Assembly: GCA_037039925.1 (NCBI GenBank)
Contig: JAXRKP010000531.1
Location: forward strand, 90,001 to 154,000
Reading direction: 5' to 3'
DNA from: Doris montereyensis
Lineage: Eukaryota; Mollusca; Gastropoda; Nudibranchia; Dorididae
DNA length: 64,000 nucleotides
The position numbers and the translations under genes were made by a program. The notes under the pieces were generated by a model. It did not search any database, was not told the DNA's origin, and saw only the letters and a list, made by a program, of their open reading frames with translations. Below, in pieces: positions 25,101 through 40,100 of this stretch (position 1 is the stretch's first letter; every line of letters starts with the position of its first letter).

Positions 25101-28100
25101 CCCCAAACATCACAATAATATAACATGGTAAGGGCTTACTTTGTAATATTGACCAAGTAATCCGCCTTGCTAGTGCGAGGATTGATGCACAAAAGCAATC
25201 TCTCAAGAGAGGAAATTAGAATGGGAGAAGTTGTCTCCCTTATCCTTCTTTTCAACTCCGTCTGGCGATCAGCAGCCTGTTCAATCAATTGGAGGCACAG
25301 TAGCGACGCCCTCTCTAGGTGTGTTTGACCTAATATGAAAAACGTGAACACACACACATTTATGACACAACTGTCCATAACTTTTAAGCGATGAACAACA
25401 TCAAATAACATTATACGCCTTGTAGGAATGAAGATAAGGCAGATACACAGGAAAAGACAGAAACATTTTTTGAGGGGGGGGGGATGTGTGTGTGTAAATA
25501 GAATCGTTTGCTCATTTTAGATGAGTTGTGGGTAAGAGGAAGGGGAGGTGGTGTTATAAGATTTAATTTAACATACAATACTTGAATGAAATGACGGGAG
25601 GACAGCACTGGGCTTTAAACCATCGCTTTTTTGACATTCATTTATCAAATTAATTATAAGTGCATCGCTTCTTAGCTTTGAAATGAGAAAGCAATTCGCA
25701 AAGTCATATACACAGCAACAATTTCAGACTCAGTATTTTACATATGCTTAAAGGTGTGAGGTCATGATTTATAACCAGAAATAAGTAAAAATTGAAGTCA
25801 AGTGAAATGAATTTTAACCTATTACTTTTAACTTCAAGGAAAACTAACACAATGCTTTGAGTTCTAGGATATAAGACGATGCCTTATAAAATATAAAAAT
25901 TCAAACAAAAAAAACTTGTACAAACATACCAGGAAAAGGTGCAAATTTATCAAAGGAATTGACAGCCTCTTCAACAATTTGGAGAATCTGGAAAACAAAA
26001 AGCAAAATTTTTTAAAATTTGAGAAATGAATTTGCTACAAAGCATGGAAAGCAGCAACCTGTTGGGATGAATTAAGCAACAGTTTGAACTGCCAGAAATC
26101 GTGTGCAACAAAGGATCTCGGAACTGTTCGTTCGTTTCAAATGAGTTGTGGGTGAGAGGAAAGGGGAGGTGGTGTTGTAACATTTAATTTAACATACAAC
26201 ACTTGAATGACATAACAAGGACAGCACTGGCCTTCAAACCATCTGTTTTCTGACATTTACATCAAATTATTTATAAGTGCATCGCTTACTAGCTTTGAAA
26301 TGAGAAAGCAACTGGTCAAGTTTTCACAACTTCAAAATGAACATGTGTGGACATAAGCTAACAAGTCAACTTCTAACTTACTGTTTTAAACAGGTGGGAA
26401 TCTGTCAACATGAGACACAGGATGGTAAATCCAGGCTGTTTGGATGTAGGCACCCAGCCAACACCAGGAATATCCACTTTGCTCTTCTGTAGATCTTCAG
26501 CAGTCAGTTCATAATCCTTCAAAAGTTTTACCACAATCTCCAGGCAGCCTGTCACAACCTGCCACTGAAGTTACAAATAAAAGAAAATCTCTGTCAACAC
26601 AACACAACTTGCCACTGATGTGAAAGGTGGGAAGAATAGAAGACAAATGTAAAACGAACATCTCTGTCAACACAACACAACTTGCCACTGATGTGAAAGG
26701 TGGGAAGAATAGAAGACAAATGAACAATGAACATGTCAACACAAATTTTGAAAATGCAATTATCGCCTGTGCGAAATGAAAACATAAGGTGCTAAATAAA
26801 CACACCTAGCACAGGTTAAGGAAAGGGAGACATTGATGTTATTTGCTAATGTTCTGCATTCTTATTCTTCTTTGACCTGCCCGCAGGTTGGATCAAGAGG
26901 CAGATTGTCTCCATGAAGTATATTGTCTGTAGCAGGCTCTCCACAGGGCCGTAGAGCTTTTCTTCAGGAGGTGTTTTGCCTGGCCATATCAATGTTCTCT
27001 CTGATATGAGGATATGTTCAGAGTTCTGGTGGGCGCTACGCACTCACACCTTTCTGATCCCCCAGCTTTCAAATATCGATGTTCTGTAATCAAACGGCTT
27101 TTATTTCCCCCACAACCACATATACTTAACAAGATAGAACCACGACGCAGCCATGGGCACTGACCTTTTCTGCAGCCGTCTTGTAGGCCCGGGTATTATA
27201 CTTCAAGAGAACTGAATTGACGATGAAATCCAAGTAGGGATCAAAGCCAGATGCCCTGATGCCAGCACCCAAACCCATGGGTACAGGGAACTTGGTCAGA
27301 GAGCCGAGCAACTCTAAGAATCCGCGTGTCAGTGGAAACTCTTCATTGCGGCTTTCAACCTCCTCCAATTCCACACGGATACCACTGGGTTGTTCAGAAG
27401 GCGACCCGATTGTTGGTAAAATCTGATAGAAGAAAATATCACATGTGTAAAACATTCTATTTTGGTTTCCCAACATAGTTTTCCGACGTAGTGACATACC
27501 AGTAACACGTCTTCTCATACATTCGTATTATATCGAGATTTTGAGTGCCCTCGAGTAATTTATTATACTAACGGACAGTAGTTTATATAACCAGCTTATA
27601 ATAAATCAAATTGAGAGCTAAAATATCTTCAAACGTTTCAGTAATGTTACGGTGATTTCATTTTCCAATGCAAGAGTTTCAAAAGGTTTTAAAAAACAAA
27701 TTTGTTCTCTCTTGACAGCAAATTAAAAAAAGAAGAGAAAAAAAAGGTTCAACGTTTATTAAGTGACAGAAGAAAATATTCTATTCCCACCCATTTCTAA
27801 GCTATAAAAACACACCTGTGATGACTCCAGGGTCTGCCAGATGGTTGCGGCAAACGCAGGTGTTTTGGCAATGGCAGCAAGGGTGCGCATCAAAACAGCT
27901 TTCAAAGTGACACTGATACTGCAGCTCATGAGGCCAAAGAGAACCATCACAACCGCCCACTGCTGATTCTCACAGAAAGCTGAACGGCAAGTTTCATTCT
28001 GAAAAAAAGAGAACAAGAACATTTGGCCACATGAATTTTATGAAACAGGCATCAGTGGCTACTTAAGGTAACAAATTTTAATAAAGGAAATCGTCAATGA

Positions 28101-31100
28101 AACTGTCTAAACATCCGTGACATAATTTTTTCAAGAAAAGCAAAAAACATAATAAATCATCAAATATGGCTGCAAACTTCAATTTAATGGCTAGTTCAGT
28201 TTTTGGAGTGTAATAAATGGAAAATATTAATCAGTTATGCACAAAATGGATTTGCACAGTAAGAGTTGGAACTTTTTGAAAGATTTAAACAAACCTTGAC
28301 GTACCAGGTTGCAGGGAGAAAAAATGGAAAACTGAGTTTAAAACCGGAGCCTTTCTATTTGATCAAGGTTTCCCAAATGTACAAAAAAAAAAAAAAAAAA
28401 ATCCATGAAAAAAGCGTGTATTTGATCAATTAAAGGGCAAATCTTATATTATTTTTAGTTTAACTGCATGGCGAGGGAATACAAGAGATAGAGAAGAGAA
28501 GATATTTAATAGGACATTGAAACATGTAGAGAAACTCATAAATGATAAATGATGTAGAGCCGGAAAACTTTGAAGATCTGTATGAGAATCAATGCAAGAT
28601 CAAACTCAGGAGTATGCTTAAAGACAACACCCACCCTCTATTCCCCATACCCAAAACAAGTAGTAAAAGCAGTCGACTTATACATTTAAAATCCCGCACT
28701 GAGAGATATTTTAGATCTTTTCTTCCAAGTGCCATACGAAAGTTTGACAATACCTTACTTTGAAAGCACAATGCCGTTTTGCTCACAATGTTTAAGAAAT
28801 GTAAATTGATGGATGGTGAATGAATGATTTATGATAGTTGATGAATGTGTATGAAGTTAAACTGATTTGTCTATAATTATTATTATTTTTATTTATTTAG
28901 TAAAAGAAATTATTTTTTTTATGTATATTGTGTCACCGCACCATCGATTTGCTTACCTTTGCGTGTTTATATATTTCTCCTAAAATCTATACATTTAATG
29001 ATTAACTAAGTTACATTTATTTTAATTTCAATGCATTGATGTATTCTTTTATTTTTTTTAAACGGAAATTGTGATAACACAAGTATAATTTCCTTTTTTA
29101 AAGGATCAATAAAGATGATTGAATTGAATTGAATTGAATTTTCAAAAGTTTTGTGCATACCAAATCAGCAATGTGTCGGGTAAGTTCAAGGACTTTGCAA
29201 AGGGCATCATGTTCCTGTGGTGTCATGCTCCGAGAAGAGGCTGACCTATAAGTGACCGCCACGCTGTCAGACAGGTTGGTGTTTTCTTGCCTCAAACTGG
29301 AGTAATACTGGTGCATGGAGGCAAAGATGTGGTCCCACGATACTGGATTTGCTTGACCTCCTAAAGTATTGAGACAAAGTAAGATTTCAAAAGGGTCAAA
29401 ACTGATGATCATTGAAAGAAAAACTATTTCACAGGTTAATACATTGGCATATCCACCCCCCCCCCCAAATCCTATTTTCTTGTTTACCTTTTTTCTTTCC
29501 TTGCCTATTTTTTTCTTTCTTAATTGACTTGGGGAGGGGGAATGGGGGGAGGGGGCCTCTTGCCACATTGGCATTATCAACATTCTAATGATAATTGAAT
29601 ACGTAAAATGAAGAAAGAAAAGAAAATCAACAATAGCAAAATGGATTAATACCGAACCCTATATGAAGTTTTGAAATGCAGTCTTAAAACTGAATTATCT
29701 ACATGTGCATTCCAAAAGTAAACTTTTTCCTTGAATCCATATCATACTTATACAAGCTCTATTATGCTTCCATTATTTGCAAAATTATCAATAATCTAAT
29801 CTAATGATAATTGAATACATAAAATTGAAAAAGAAAAGAAAATCAATAATAGCAAAGTGGATAAATACCGAACCCTATATGAAGTTTTGAAATGCAATTT
29901 TAAAACTAAATTATCTGCATGAGCATTCCAAAAGTAAACGATTCCTTGAATCTATATCCTATTTATACAAACTATATATAATATATTACTGTGTAAAGTT
30001 GTATTGTCCTTTCCTATTGTAAGGTGCCCTGAGCACCATGTGGTGGAAGTATGCGCTCTATAAATTGAATTATTATTATTATACTGATCACAGAAAATAA
30101 TCAAAATGCCATATAATAATAATAAAATTCATTTCTATAGCCCACTCCCCATTTTACGACAGCTCTAGGAACAATGTACATATATAAAAAACAACCCCCC
30201 CCCCAAAAAAAAAAAAACACATGAAAGTATAGTATAATATTATTGATGAAGGTGTATGGTACATAACAATAATAATAGTGGACATTTATACCCCCCCCCC
30301 AAAAAAAGGAGGCTATGGACGCAATTACACCAAAACTCAGCAAAAACCACATAATTCTAAACATCAAAATGGGATTGAAAAAACTCGTTTTTAAGTTTTT
30401 GTTTAAAAACAGTTAATGAGGACGACTGTTTAATGCTGGCTGGCAGTTTGTTCCAAGTGGTGGCACCAAAAATGAGCAAACATTCGATGGCCAGCTTGTA
30501 GTCGAGTTCTTGGTGTTTGTAACATCGGGCAGTTGTCAGATGATCGTAAGCACCTGCCTGGCACATATGGCGTAAGCAACTCCTGGAAATACGTTAGCAC
30601 ATATCTATCCAAACACTTGTACACGATAGATGCTGCCTTGTACTTGATTATTTACTGCACTGGTAGTCAATGCATTTAGAAAAGGAGGGTGTAGCTTCAT
30701 CATGGTGGTTTTTATATATAATCAAACCAGCTGCGTTGTTTTGGATAACTTGTAGACACTTGATGTTCTCCAATGATGCTCAAAAAGAAGAGAATTACAA
30801 TAGCCGAGTTTTGAAAACGTTATTGATGTCTAAGCTTTTGACAAGTGGCTTTTGTAAGATATTGATGAATTCTTGACAATCTTTGAGGTCAAAAAGTAAT
30901 TTATTCTTTAGAGTGCTTACATGGTCGGTCATTTGAAGTTGAGAGTTCAAAATGACACCTGATTGATGAATTTAATGGTATTGTCGCCAATAGTCATCGA
31001 ATCCTGTTCTATGTTCGGCAGGTTGTTTCTACTACCAATGACCAGGACCTCTGTTTTTTCACCATTTTATTTCAACTTGTTCTCATCCATCCAGATTTTT

Positions 31101-34100
31101 ATGTCATTGATACAATTTTCACACTTCTCAATTGTGTACGCCATTTGATTAGTACCAGTGGTAGTGTCGTATATTTGGTTGTCATCTGCATAAAGGTGGT
31201 ACATTTGTTATGACTTCTTATTATGTTATCGAGTGGCGCGGTGTACAGCACAAACAACACAGGGCCTAGCACAGAATCTTGTGGGACACCAAAAGCAACG
31301 CTTTGAGTAGTTGACTTTGCTTTTCCTACTGATACAATTTGTTTCCTACATGTGAAATACATCTTAAACCAGTTTGCGGCTGAATCTGTGATTCCACAAC
31401 TGGATCGAATCTCTGAAGGAGAACCGCGTGGTCAATTGTATCGAAGGCAGCGGACAGATCAAGGAGGCCTAGCACTGTAGTGTTTCCGCTGCCGATAACG
31501 TCGAGCAGATCGTTGACCACTCAGAGCAACGCCGTCTCAGCACTATGAGATTTTCCCATACGCCGACATGAATTTAAATCGCATGATAAAAACAAATTAC
31601 TTTTTTTAAGAAGCATCGCATGATGTACGCTTTCAGGTGTTTTTTTTTAAAGACGTGATAAGTCATTTTGTTTTTAAAAAGCAAAAGCAAAACAAAAATG
31701 CCATTACCATTAATTCTCAAAAGACTGTAGCAGTGATGTGCTGACTGTGGTCCTGTAGCCAGTCCCGTCAACATGTGGATGTACTGGCAGGAACAGTGGA
31801 GCTGGCAAGAGATCTCCAGCTACTCGAATGAACTTGAACAAAGCAGTCTGAAACATAAAATGATACAATATATAATATTACTCCTTCATCATCTGTATTT
31901 GAAACAATTTTATCGTCAAAACACAGTGAAAACACATATTGTGATGCATGCATGGAATTTTACCTGAGTAAATCAACAGAATAAATCAGATTTGCATTAT
32001 ATCTCTCCAACATTCTATTTCACTTTGGACATAAAGGTGTGTGTGTTTGTGTGTGTGTGTGGGGAGAGAGGGGGGATCTTTTAAAGCTGAGTTTTAACAA
32101 TGTAACAATTTGTCTTGAACCTAATTTCATCTCTTTGCCGCCAGCTACTTTGTTGGTAACATGAGATACACACAAGGCCAGTCACTTTCACAGAACCATA
32201 ATACAGTTTATATGCTAAAAAATTTCCCTGCTGCTGTTAACGGATGTTGGTAGGATGTTCTTTAGAGTTGGTTTGCATCAGTGTAGTTTGAGGAATCAAG
32301 TAATATTTTTAAAATTCCAAAGTTTACCACAGAGTTATGTTGTGTAAGAAATTAGTGCACTTTTATAAGATAATTGGATTTAATCAAGATAATTGACAAA
32401 AAATAATCAACAACAAGAACAGCTAGTTTGTTTGTTGATACAGTAGATCTAGATTGCCTTGAGATAATTTGGACCCGAGGCAAAAATGACACGGCTTCAG
32501 GCCACACAATTAAATGTCTAGGGTCCAAATCACCAGTATTTGTAACGATTAACAGTTTTAGATTTTGGATCAACTTATACCTGTTTCAGGCTTCTTGCCA
32601 ATTTACTTACAAGAGATTCAGGATCAACATTCCTACTGAGTTTACAGTCATAACTCACATTGAAGCGAAGTTTCAGAGTCTTATATTTAGTAAAAAATTA
32701 TGTTTACATAAGAAAAGCTTTGGACCAAAAGCACAAAGTAATTGGCGCAAGATCGTAGCATCAGCCGCTAGAGGGGTTTTCGGTGCCAATCTTCCCAGTC
32801 AGCATGACGGTAATTTACAGTAAAAATTTTGACTGTTTTACCTACCCTCGCCTACAAAGTATTTTGTAAAAATAAAAATATACATCATATGCATATTTTT
32901 TTTGCCATAAAATTGTAGATAAATAATAGTTCTGCCCAAATATGCAAAGAACAGAAAGTCAACTTTTAAGTCCCAAACTCGCCAATCCAGGTGCTCCCCC
33001 CCCAAACATTTGGGAACGTATGGCTAAAAATAGATTTGTGTTTCAAACGGTTTACTGCTTATACTATACTGGAAGTTAGCGTTGACAAAAAGTATTTCAC
33101 TGTGACAGTGAGCAATCTAAAAAGTGTGACCAGGATTGGCCTTGTGTGTATCTCATCTTGCCAATCCGTTCATTGTTGACTGACTTGATGAGATAGGAAA
33201 CACTCGTCATCATACAGGTAAGCCTTGAATGTTTCTAAAAATAAAGGTGTATGGTTAAAAACTGTAGTTCGCACCTGCTTGGCATCAGGCCTGAAGGCAG
33301 AGCCGCTGTCACCAAACCCCATGGTGGGCTCCGGTGGACACCAGTACTCCAGAGACAGCTGAAGGCTTAATGGATCCTTACTGTACATGTCACCAATCTG
33401 AGGATGAAAGGTTCACATTTCGTCACTTTCAATATGTGAAATCTAAATATGTGTTTTCAAGGACATATCTACGTTTGAGTTTTGGTTTTTCATTTAAGTA
33501 TAAATACAGGATGTCCTAAAATAAAAGGCGACTGTTATCAATGTGAATAACTTTCTAACCTTGAACTCAATTCTTATGAAATTTTTAAAACATACAAACA
33601 TTCAAAGGCATTATAGAAACCAATGTTTCAAAATGATAAAATGACTGTAAATGGAAGTAGAACATTTCTTGTAAGATAAGCCATTTTACGCACACACAAA
33701 AATCGCCTCAAATTTAAAGAAAGTAAGTCACTGGAATAAGTGGAATTTTGAGATAAACTGCCTCCAGAACGTAAACAAATTCATGCGTGAAGAATAGGAT
33801 AGACAAAAACTATTTTATTAAATGATTAATAATTCATTCATGAGAGATGCTCCATCCACTTTCAATTTGCCGCAACGACATTTTGCAATCTGACAGTAAA
33901 GTCTAGAGACACTCAGGTTTCTGTCAATTCCTCGTACTGATGATATCATTTCTCAACTGCTCTTTATTGAAGGGAACAGTATTGTAAAAGATTTGATCAC
34001 CGGGGGTTCAGATTGGGGCTTTTGGACGACGACCTTTCAACTGTTTACTTTAGAGATTTATTGGGGCCTGTGCATTTTTGTGTGAGGTAGGTCAACAAAA

Positions 34101-37100
34101 ATCGTCAAATTCTAGATCTAAATTTTAAAATCTTGTAACTAAGTGACGTAGGTTTTAAACTTTCAGTCTTGTCCACTCTATCCGGCTAGCGCAAAAAAAC
34201 AGTCATGTTGTTAGAATGAATAGTGTAGGCTTTATATGAAATTTAGACCCATGATTCTCTGGTGGTATAAAACACCTTTATTTTAACCAGTTTCATGTCA
34301 ACAATTGCATGGACACGTGAGTTATCGCACTTTTAAACAGCTACCTTTATTCTAGGACAGCCTGTACATGTGTGTAACTCTCTAATTATAATCATTCTAT
34401 ATCCTTTGAAATTTTGGGGCTTCCTTGGTGGCCATGGAAATGACGCTACCTCAAATTTTTGCCCATTTTCAAGCTCAATTTCCTCACTTACTTACTAATC
34501 AAATCACTCAAAACCAGTGCAGATCGTTTTGCTCCCCCATTCTATATCTAGAAAAGATCACGATAATTTAGATATTTTGGGTACCTATTGATTTATGAAT
34601 TTTAAAAAATAACAATCATATATAATGTAAAAAATGATATCTTATGATCAAAACAATTTTTTTTGTCTTTAGAAGTTTATAAGACAAAATAAAAATCTTG
34701 GTAATTTTTTATATATTGACAACAGCAATATTCGTACCAAATATAATGCAAATTGGTCAGAAAATAGCAGATGAGATTGAACATCATTGTGAATAAACTA
34801 CATTTCGAGAAAGACACAAATAGAAAAATCAAAAAGAAAAAGGCATAAAACAAGACGCTGCAGATGGGTTGCCCCTTCTTTGAGCAGCTGTCTTTTCTCT
34901 TTCAACAGTTTCTGGCATTGTTATTTGTTTCTTTGAGCAGCTGTCTTTCTCTTTCAACAGTTTCTGGCATTGTTATTTGTTTCTTTGATCAGCTGTCTTT
35001 CTCTTTCAACAGTTTCTGGCATTGTTATTTGTTTCTTTGAGCAGCTGTCTTTCTCTTTCAACAGTTTCTGGCATTGTTATTTGCTTCTTTGAGCAGCTGT
35101 CTTTCTCTTTCAACAGTTTCTGGCATTGTTATTTGCTTCTTTGAGCAGCTGTCTTTTCTCTCAACAGTTTCTGGCATTGTTATTTGCTTCTTTGAGCAGC
35201 TGTCTTTCTCTCTCAACAGTTTCTGGCATTGTTATTTGCTTCTTAGAGCAGCTGTCTTTCTCTTTCAATGGTCTGTGGCATTGTTATTTGCTTCTTTGAG
35301 CAGCTGTTTTTCTCTTTCAACAGTTTCTGGCATTGTTATTTGCTTCTTTGAGCAGCTGTCTTTCTCTTTCAATGGTCTGTGGCATTGTTATTTGTGTAAG
35401 GAGAATTGGAAAATCTAGGTTGAGATGTGCACTGGTGTGAAGACAGGCACCAGAACGACCAACTTTTAAAATTTAGTCCACTCCACCATTCCTAGAAGGT
35501 GTATGCGTGTTTACACAAGCAGCACTTGGCCTCCTACCCCTTTGTCGCTCGCCGCTCAGCAGCCGTAACTAATCACTGACAAATAAAAATACTGGCGCGT
35601 GACTTGAAAGCCAATGAGAGATCGGCAAGCCCGCAGTGACTTCCCACAGTCGCATGATTTCTAGGTCACCTTGTAGCACAAAGGTTATGAAAGCCCATTC
35701 CCTCATTGGGTATACACACCAAATTTTTCCATTCTCATCTATTATCCCAGGACCTTGAACTTGACAAGTGCGTTGTCGATAGCTAGATGAATCCAGCGGC
35801 ACCAGATTGGCTGTTCACTGTCACAAAATAAGGATTAGCTGCCATGGTTCCAAAAAATGGAAATCAAAGCACTCCCATTCGTGATGTCGCAACTGTTTAA
35901 ACAATTGGGACAAAAGCATACAAATGTAGAGATATATTGTGCCATTTAATTTTTTTTTGGGCAAGATTCCAAAATCCAGGTGTATACAATTTAATAGGAA
36001 TGATAAAAGACTTGTTTTTTTTTTTAAATAGAGTGATCGCACTAACCAGTGTCATGAAGGCACACATGTCACCCCTTTGGGCCGGAGGGTCTTGCCCCTC
36101 CGCCTGGTGAGCCATGATGATTCGGCTCATCTGTCTCCTCTGTTCCTCAGCTCTTTTGTCTGGAGTATTGCAAGAAAATAGAAAGTTTATCAATGAATGA
36201 ATAAAATATAACGTAAATATCACAGTGGAGTGAAGTTAGAAGTGACAAGTGACAATAAGTGACAACGACCTTTGGTGCAGTTGTCACGTATTGTCGATTA
36301 CCACTGATGGTGAATAAAATAGTTTCTTTGATGGTAATACATTTATTTTGTTTGTTTACTTCCTAAAAACATTCTTTTCTAGAGTAAACTTGTGTTAGTA
36401 TTGTTTGTTTGTTTTCTTTAATTCGTCTGGACAGAAAATTGTATCACATGATCTTTTAAACATTTTTATTTTTTTCATTTTTGTAAATAAAAAACCCCTA
36501 CACCAAATACGATAAAATATCCTTCTGTAACTCCAAGTGTAGGGGGAAACAATACAACATCTCCTTTCGAGTTAGTTTTTTGTGTAGAAAAGACACCATA
36601 GATTAGATGCATAAGGCATTTAAGTTTAAATTTTACTTATAAGTATGCTGCTTTATTCTCTCTAATAACGAAAACTGAAGCACTAACCTTGAGGGGCATT
36701 TGATGAATAAAGTCTGTGATGAGTCCATGTAGCTCACGGTAGTAAAATTCCTGGTTTGGACAAATATCAATGACAACATTTTAGTTCCGCTGATCAGTTT
36801 TCATATCTTACAACAGAATGATGCTACAGTTTGAATTTGGTGAAATAAAGAATAAAGTTATCCTTTCGCTTTTTCTGCTTAACACAATCAATTTTCTTTT
36901 TCTTTAATCATGGGATTTGGCTTCTCCTTAACTTATTTCAATGGTAGATTCAGAAGGTTGTCATTTAATTGCTTCAATGACTTAAAAATTTTTTTTTCAA
37001 AGATTAGTCATTATTGCGTCTTGACAACACTGAACATATGCATTAGTAAGGCTAAAATATAAAGACGAAAAAAGGGACAAATATTCAGTGATTCCCCATA

Positions 37101-40100
37101 AATTCCACTAAAACAAATAATTAAAATGCAAAAGCAAAACGACGATTACTTCGGAATGAAAATTGCTTGATCCAACAACTGCTGTGCTGAGGAAGGCAAA
37201 GATGTTTCCCTCTAGGGCAAGGTCAATCAATCGTTCATCATCCTCAAAGCAGTCTCCGCCATTGCCAGATCCTATACAGGAAGAAAGAAAACACAATTTC
37301 ACTTAATAAATAATCATGACATAAAAATCAGTTGCCATAAACGATAGAAAGCATAGTTACATAAAACAATCTTCACTTAGTATTTTAGGTTGTCGCTGTT
37401 TAGCCTCGCGAAATGCAACAAATGACATGACAAGTTTAAGTCACAGGGTTAACTGCAAACCGCTCCTTACTAAGTCACGATCAACCAGGATCTAGTAATT
37501 TTGCACACTTTCAATATGCAATATCATATCAACAGCGTGCTAACATTTTGACCTCTAAGTCATTTGCTGAACTTTTGAAAAAAAACTCTTTTAGCCTGAC
37601 TCAGCCAGTGACATAAATAAGCCAAAATGAAACGTCAATGATACTCCAGGAATGCCTTAGTGCATTTTTTCTGATTTACTATAGTACAAGCAGCTGAAAT
37701 GAAATGTCTAAGAATAGTAGGGAAAACTAAAAGAGACAAAATCAGAAACACAACAATACGAGATCAAACCAAAGCGGATGGCATAAAAACTAAGATAGTA
37801 ATAAATCAACTCAGATGGTTTGGGCATGTAAACAGAATGAATGACAATAGAATAGCTAAATCAGTATACAGTGTTAAAACCCAAGGCAAAAGACCAAAAC
37901 GACAGACCTCGGAGAAAATGGGAAGAAGATATAAAAGAGGCAACATCAACACTGTGAACCTAAGGCCTACTATGTAAGTGTATAAATGTGTATGTGTCAT
38001 ATTACGACAGTATTCCCGTGAGTCAACAAACCTGAGTGTACTCGCCATCAGGGCTCTTCGCTATAATCACAAGTATACACTCTGTGTCAGGGCCGAACAG
38101 TGAGTTCAGTCAGACAACATTCCCCACCTAATAATAATAATAATAATAGTTATATGATTCATTTCCAAAGCACTCACCATCAACACTAGATTAACTTCTG
38201 AGCGCTTTGATCACAAATAGGAGAAATAAGAAGAAAAAATATATACTACTACAGTGGAACCTCTCTAACCGGGAGTCTTGGTGGGTTGTAAAATCGTCCC
38301 AATTTGCCGAGGATCAAGGGATTTTGGTTTTCCCTCGGCAGTTAAGGCCCTTCTATGAGAGGTAAAATGCAGAATTAAACAAACAAGTAGCCACAGGACC
38401 TGTTGATCAAAAACAAGGATGGCATTCATCAGAGATGTCACTCACTCAGTCGATCTTTGTTGGATGGTAGATAGATAAGACACGTAATCAAGAAGGCATG
38501 GTGAGGCACCCTTGTGATTCACGGATGAGGCGGGCAACAAAAGGCTATGACAGTATATAACTTTCTAAGCACCGCCCTGTGTCAACGCCATACTGTATTG
38601 ATAGGTGGACGAGCAAGGTCTGGCTTGACACCTGCTTTCACACCTTCTTAGTGGATGTCTAGTGTGTCTGGCTTATGGTCGTCGCGAACTGGCACTTGCG
38701 ACATTGTGTACACACTATGCAATGAATAACACGAGTAGCACTAATATGCGGACGTAATAATTAATGTTCTGCTAGCACGGAAATCAAATTGGGATAAAAA
38801 GTGAGTGCTGGAATGAATAAATATGGGGGGAAATGGTGATGATCATTAATGCAAGCCCGTCAAAAATTGACCCGCTAGCCGGGCACCTTTCCCGTTTAGA
38901 GAGGTAAATTATATGAAAACAATGCCGTTCCTTGGGAATTCTTCCTGATTGGCCGGGTTTCCCAATTAGAGAAGTTCCACTGTACTACTACCACCAGCCG
39001 CATTAACCACGTTGGTCGGTCAACAAACCCGAGTATACTCGGCATTGGGGCTCCTCGCTATAATCACTCCACCGATTATACACTCTGCGTCAGGGCTGAA
39101 TAACGAGTTCACCCAGACAGCTTACCCCAACCCAATCGGAGAAATGAGTCTAAAGCGCTCATCATCAAACTAGATTAACCTCTGAGCGCTTTCAGCAATA
39201 GGAGCAAGAAGAAATATAAACTACTACTACTACTACTACTACCTGCAGTATTAGCCACGTTGAACTGTGAGGTGAGTCTGAGCATGACGGCCCAACTGAA
39301 CTGCGCGGCTGCCTTCAGGCCTGGCATCAGCCACGCTTGGCTTGAGACCATCTCCTGGTGGATGTCTTGGATGTAGGAGGCATCACTGAACACGGGCAAT
39401 TGGGACAACAGCTCTGTGAAGGAAATGACATAGATCGATATTTAAAGCTCCATAGGAACAAAGATGAGACAAATACAAGGAATAGACCGAAGAAAATGCA
39501 GGCCACCACAGGAGTCGAACCCGCTACCTCTGCATCAGCACCCACCGCCTCGCCATGAAAGGAAAGCGCACTACAATCACGCTAACTTCACAGTTCTGTG
39601 ATGGTACATATAAAGAAATAAGATGAGTAAACAACAGCAAAATGAACCAGCATACCTTGAGATTTCAGATATCAACACATGGCTCTCCCATTCCTCTTAT
39701 CTAAGGGGGGGGATGTCGGTAGTCCAGACCAGGTGTTGACCTCTCACCCAACTGAAAGTCGAAACGTTTTCTTTAGTTCTTTTCTCTTTCTAACCCCCCC
39801 CCCCCCATCACGGTAAGTGGATCTACATCTAGTCCCATTGGAGACGGATGATAAAAAGGTCATGTATGCTGATCACAATAATTATAGATCCCTTGGCTGT
39901 TTTGAAGGGCAGTCTGGGCAAAATCAAAACGCCTATGAAAATCCCAGAGATTACCTTAGTTGTGGATGTGGTTAAATAAAATAAAATCCTTTAAAAAAGG
40001 ATTCCGGGTGTTGCTGTTGATGATTCTCTGCCAAAATATTTTCCCGTTTCATGTTCTATTATCGTAAGGCCTTTATTTTGTTCTATTATCAGGTATTATA

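Noticed and set aside
32428..32823. 131-codon plus-strand ORF
   Set aside because: No family motifs, no splice partners and composition like surrounding intron.
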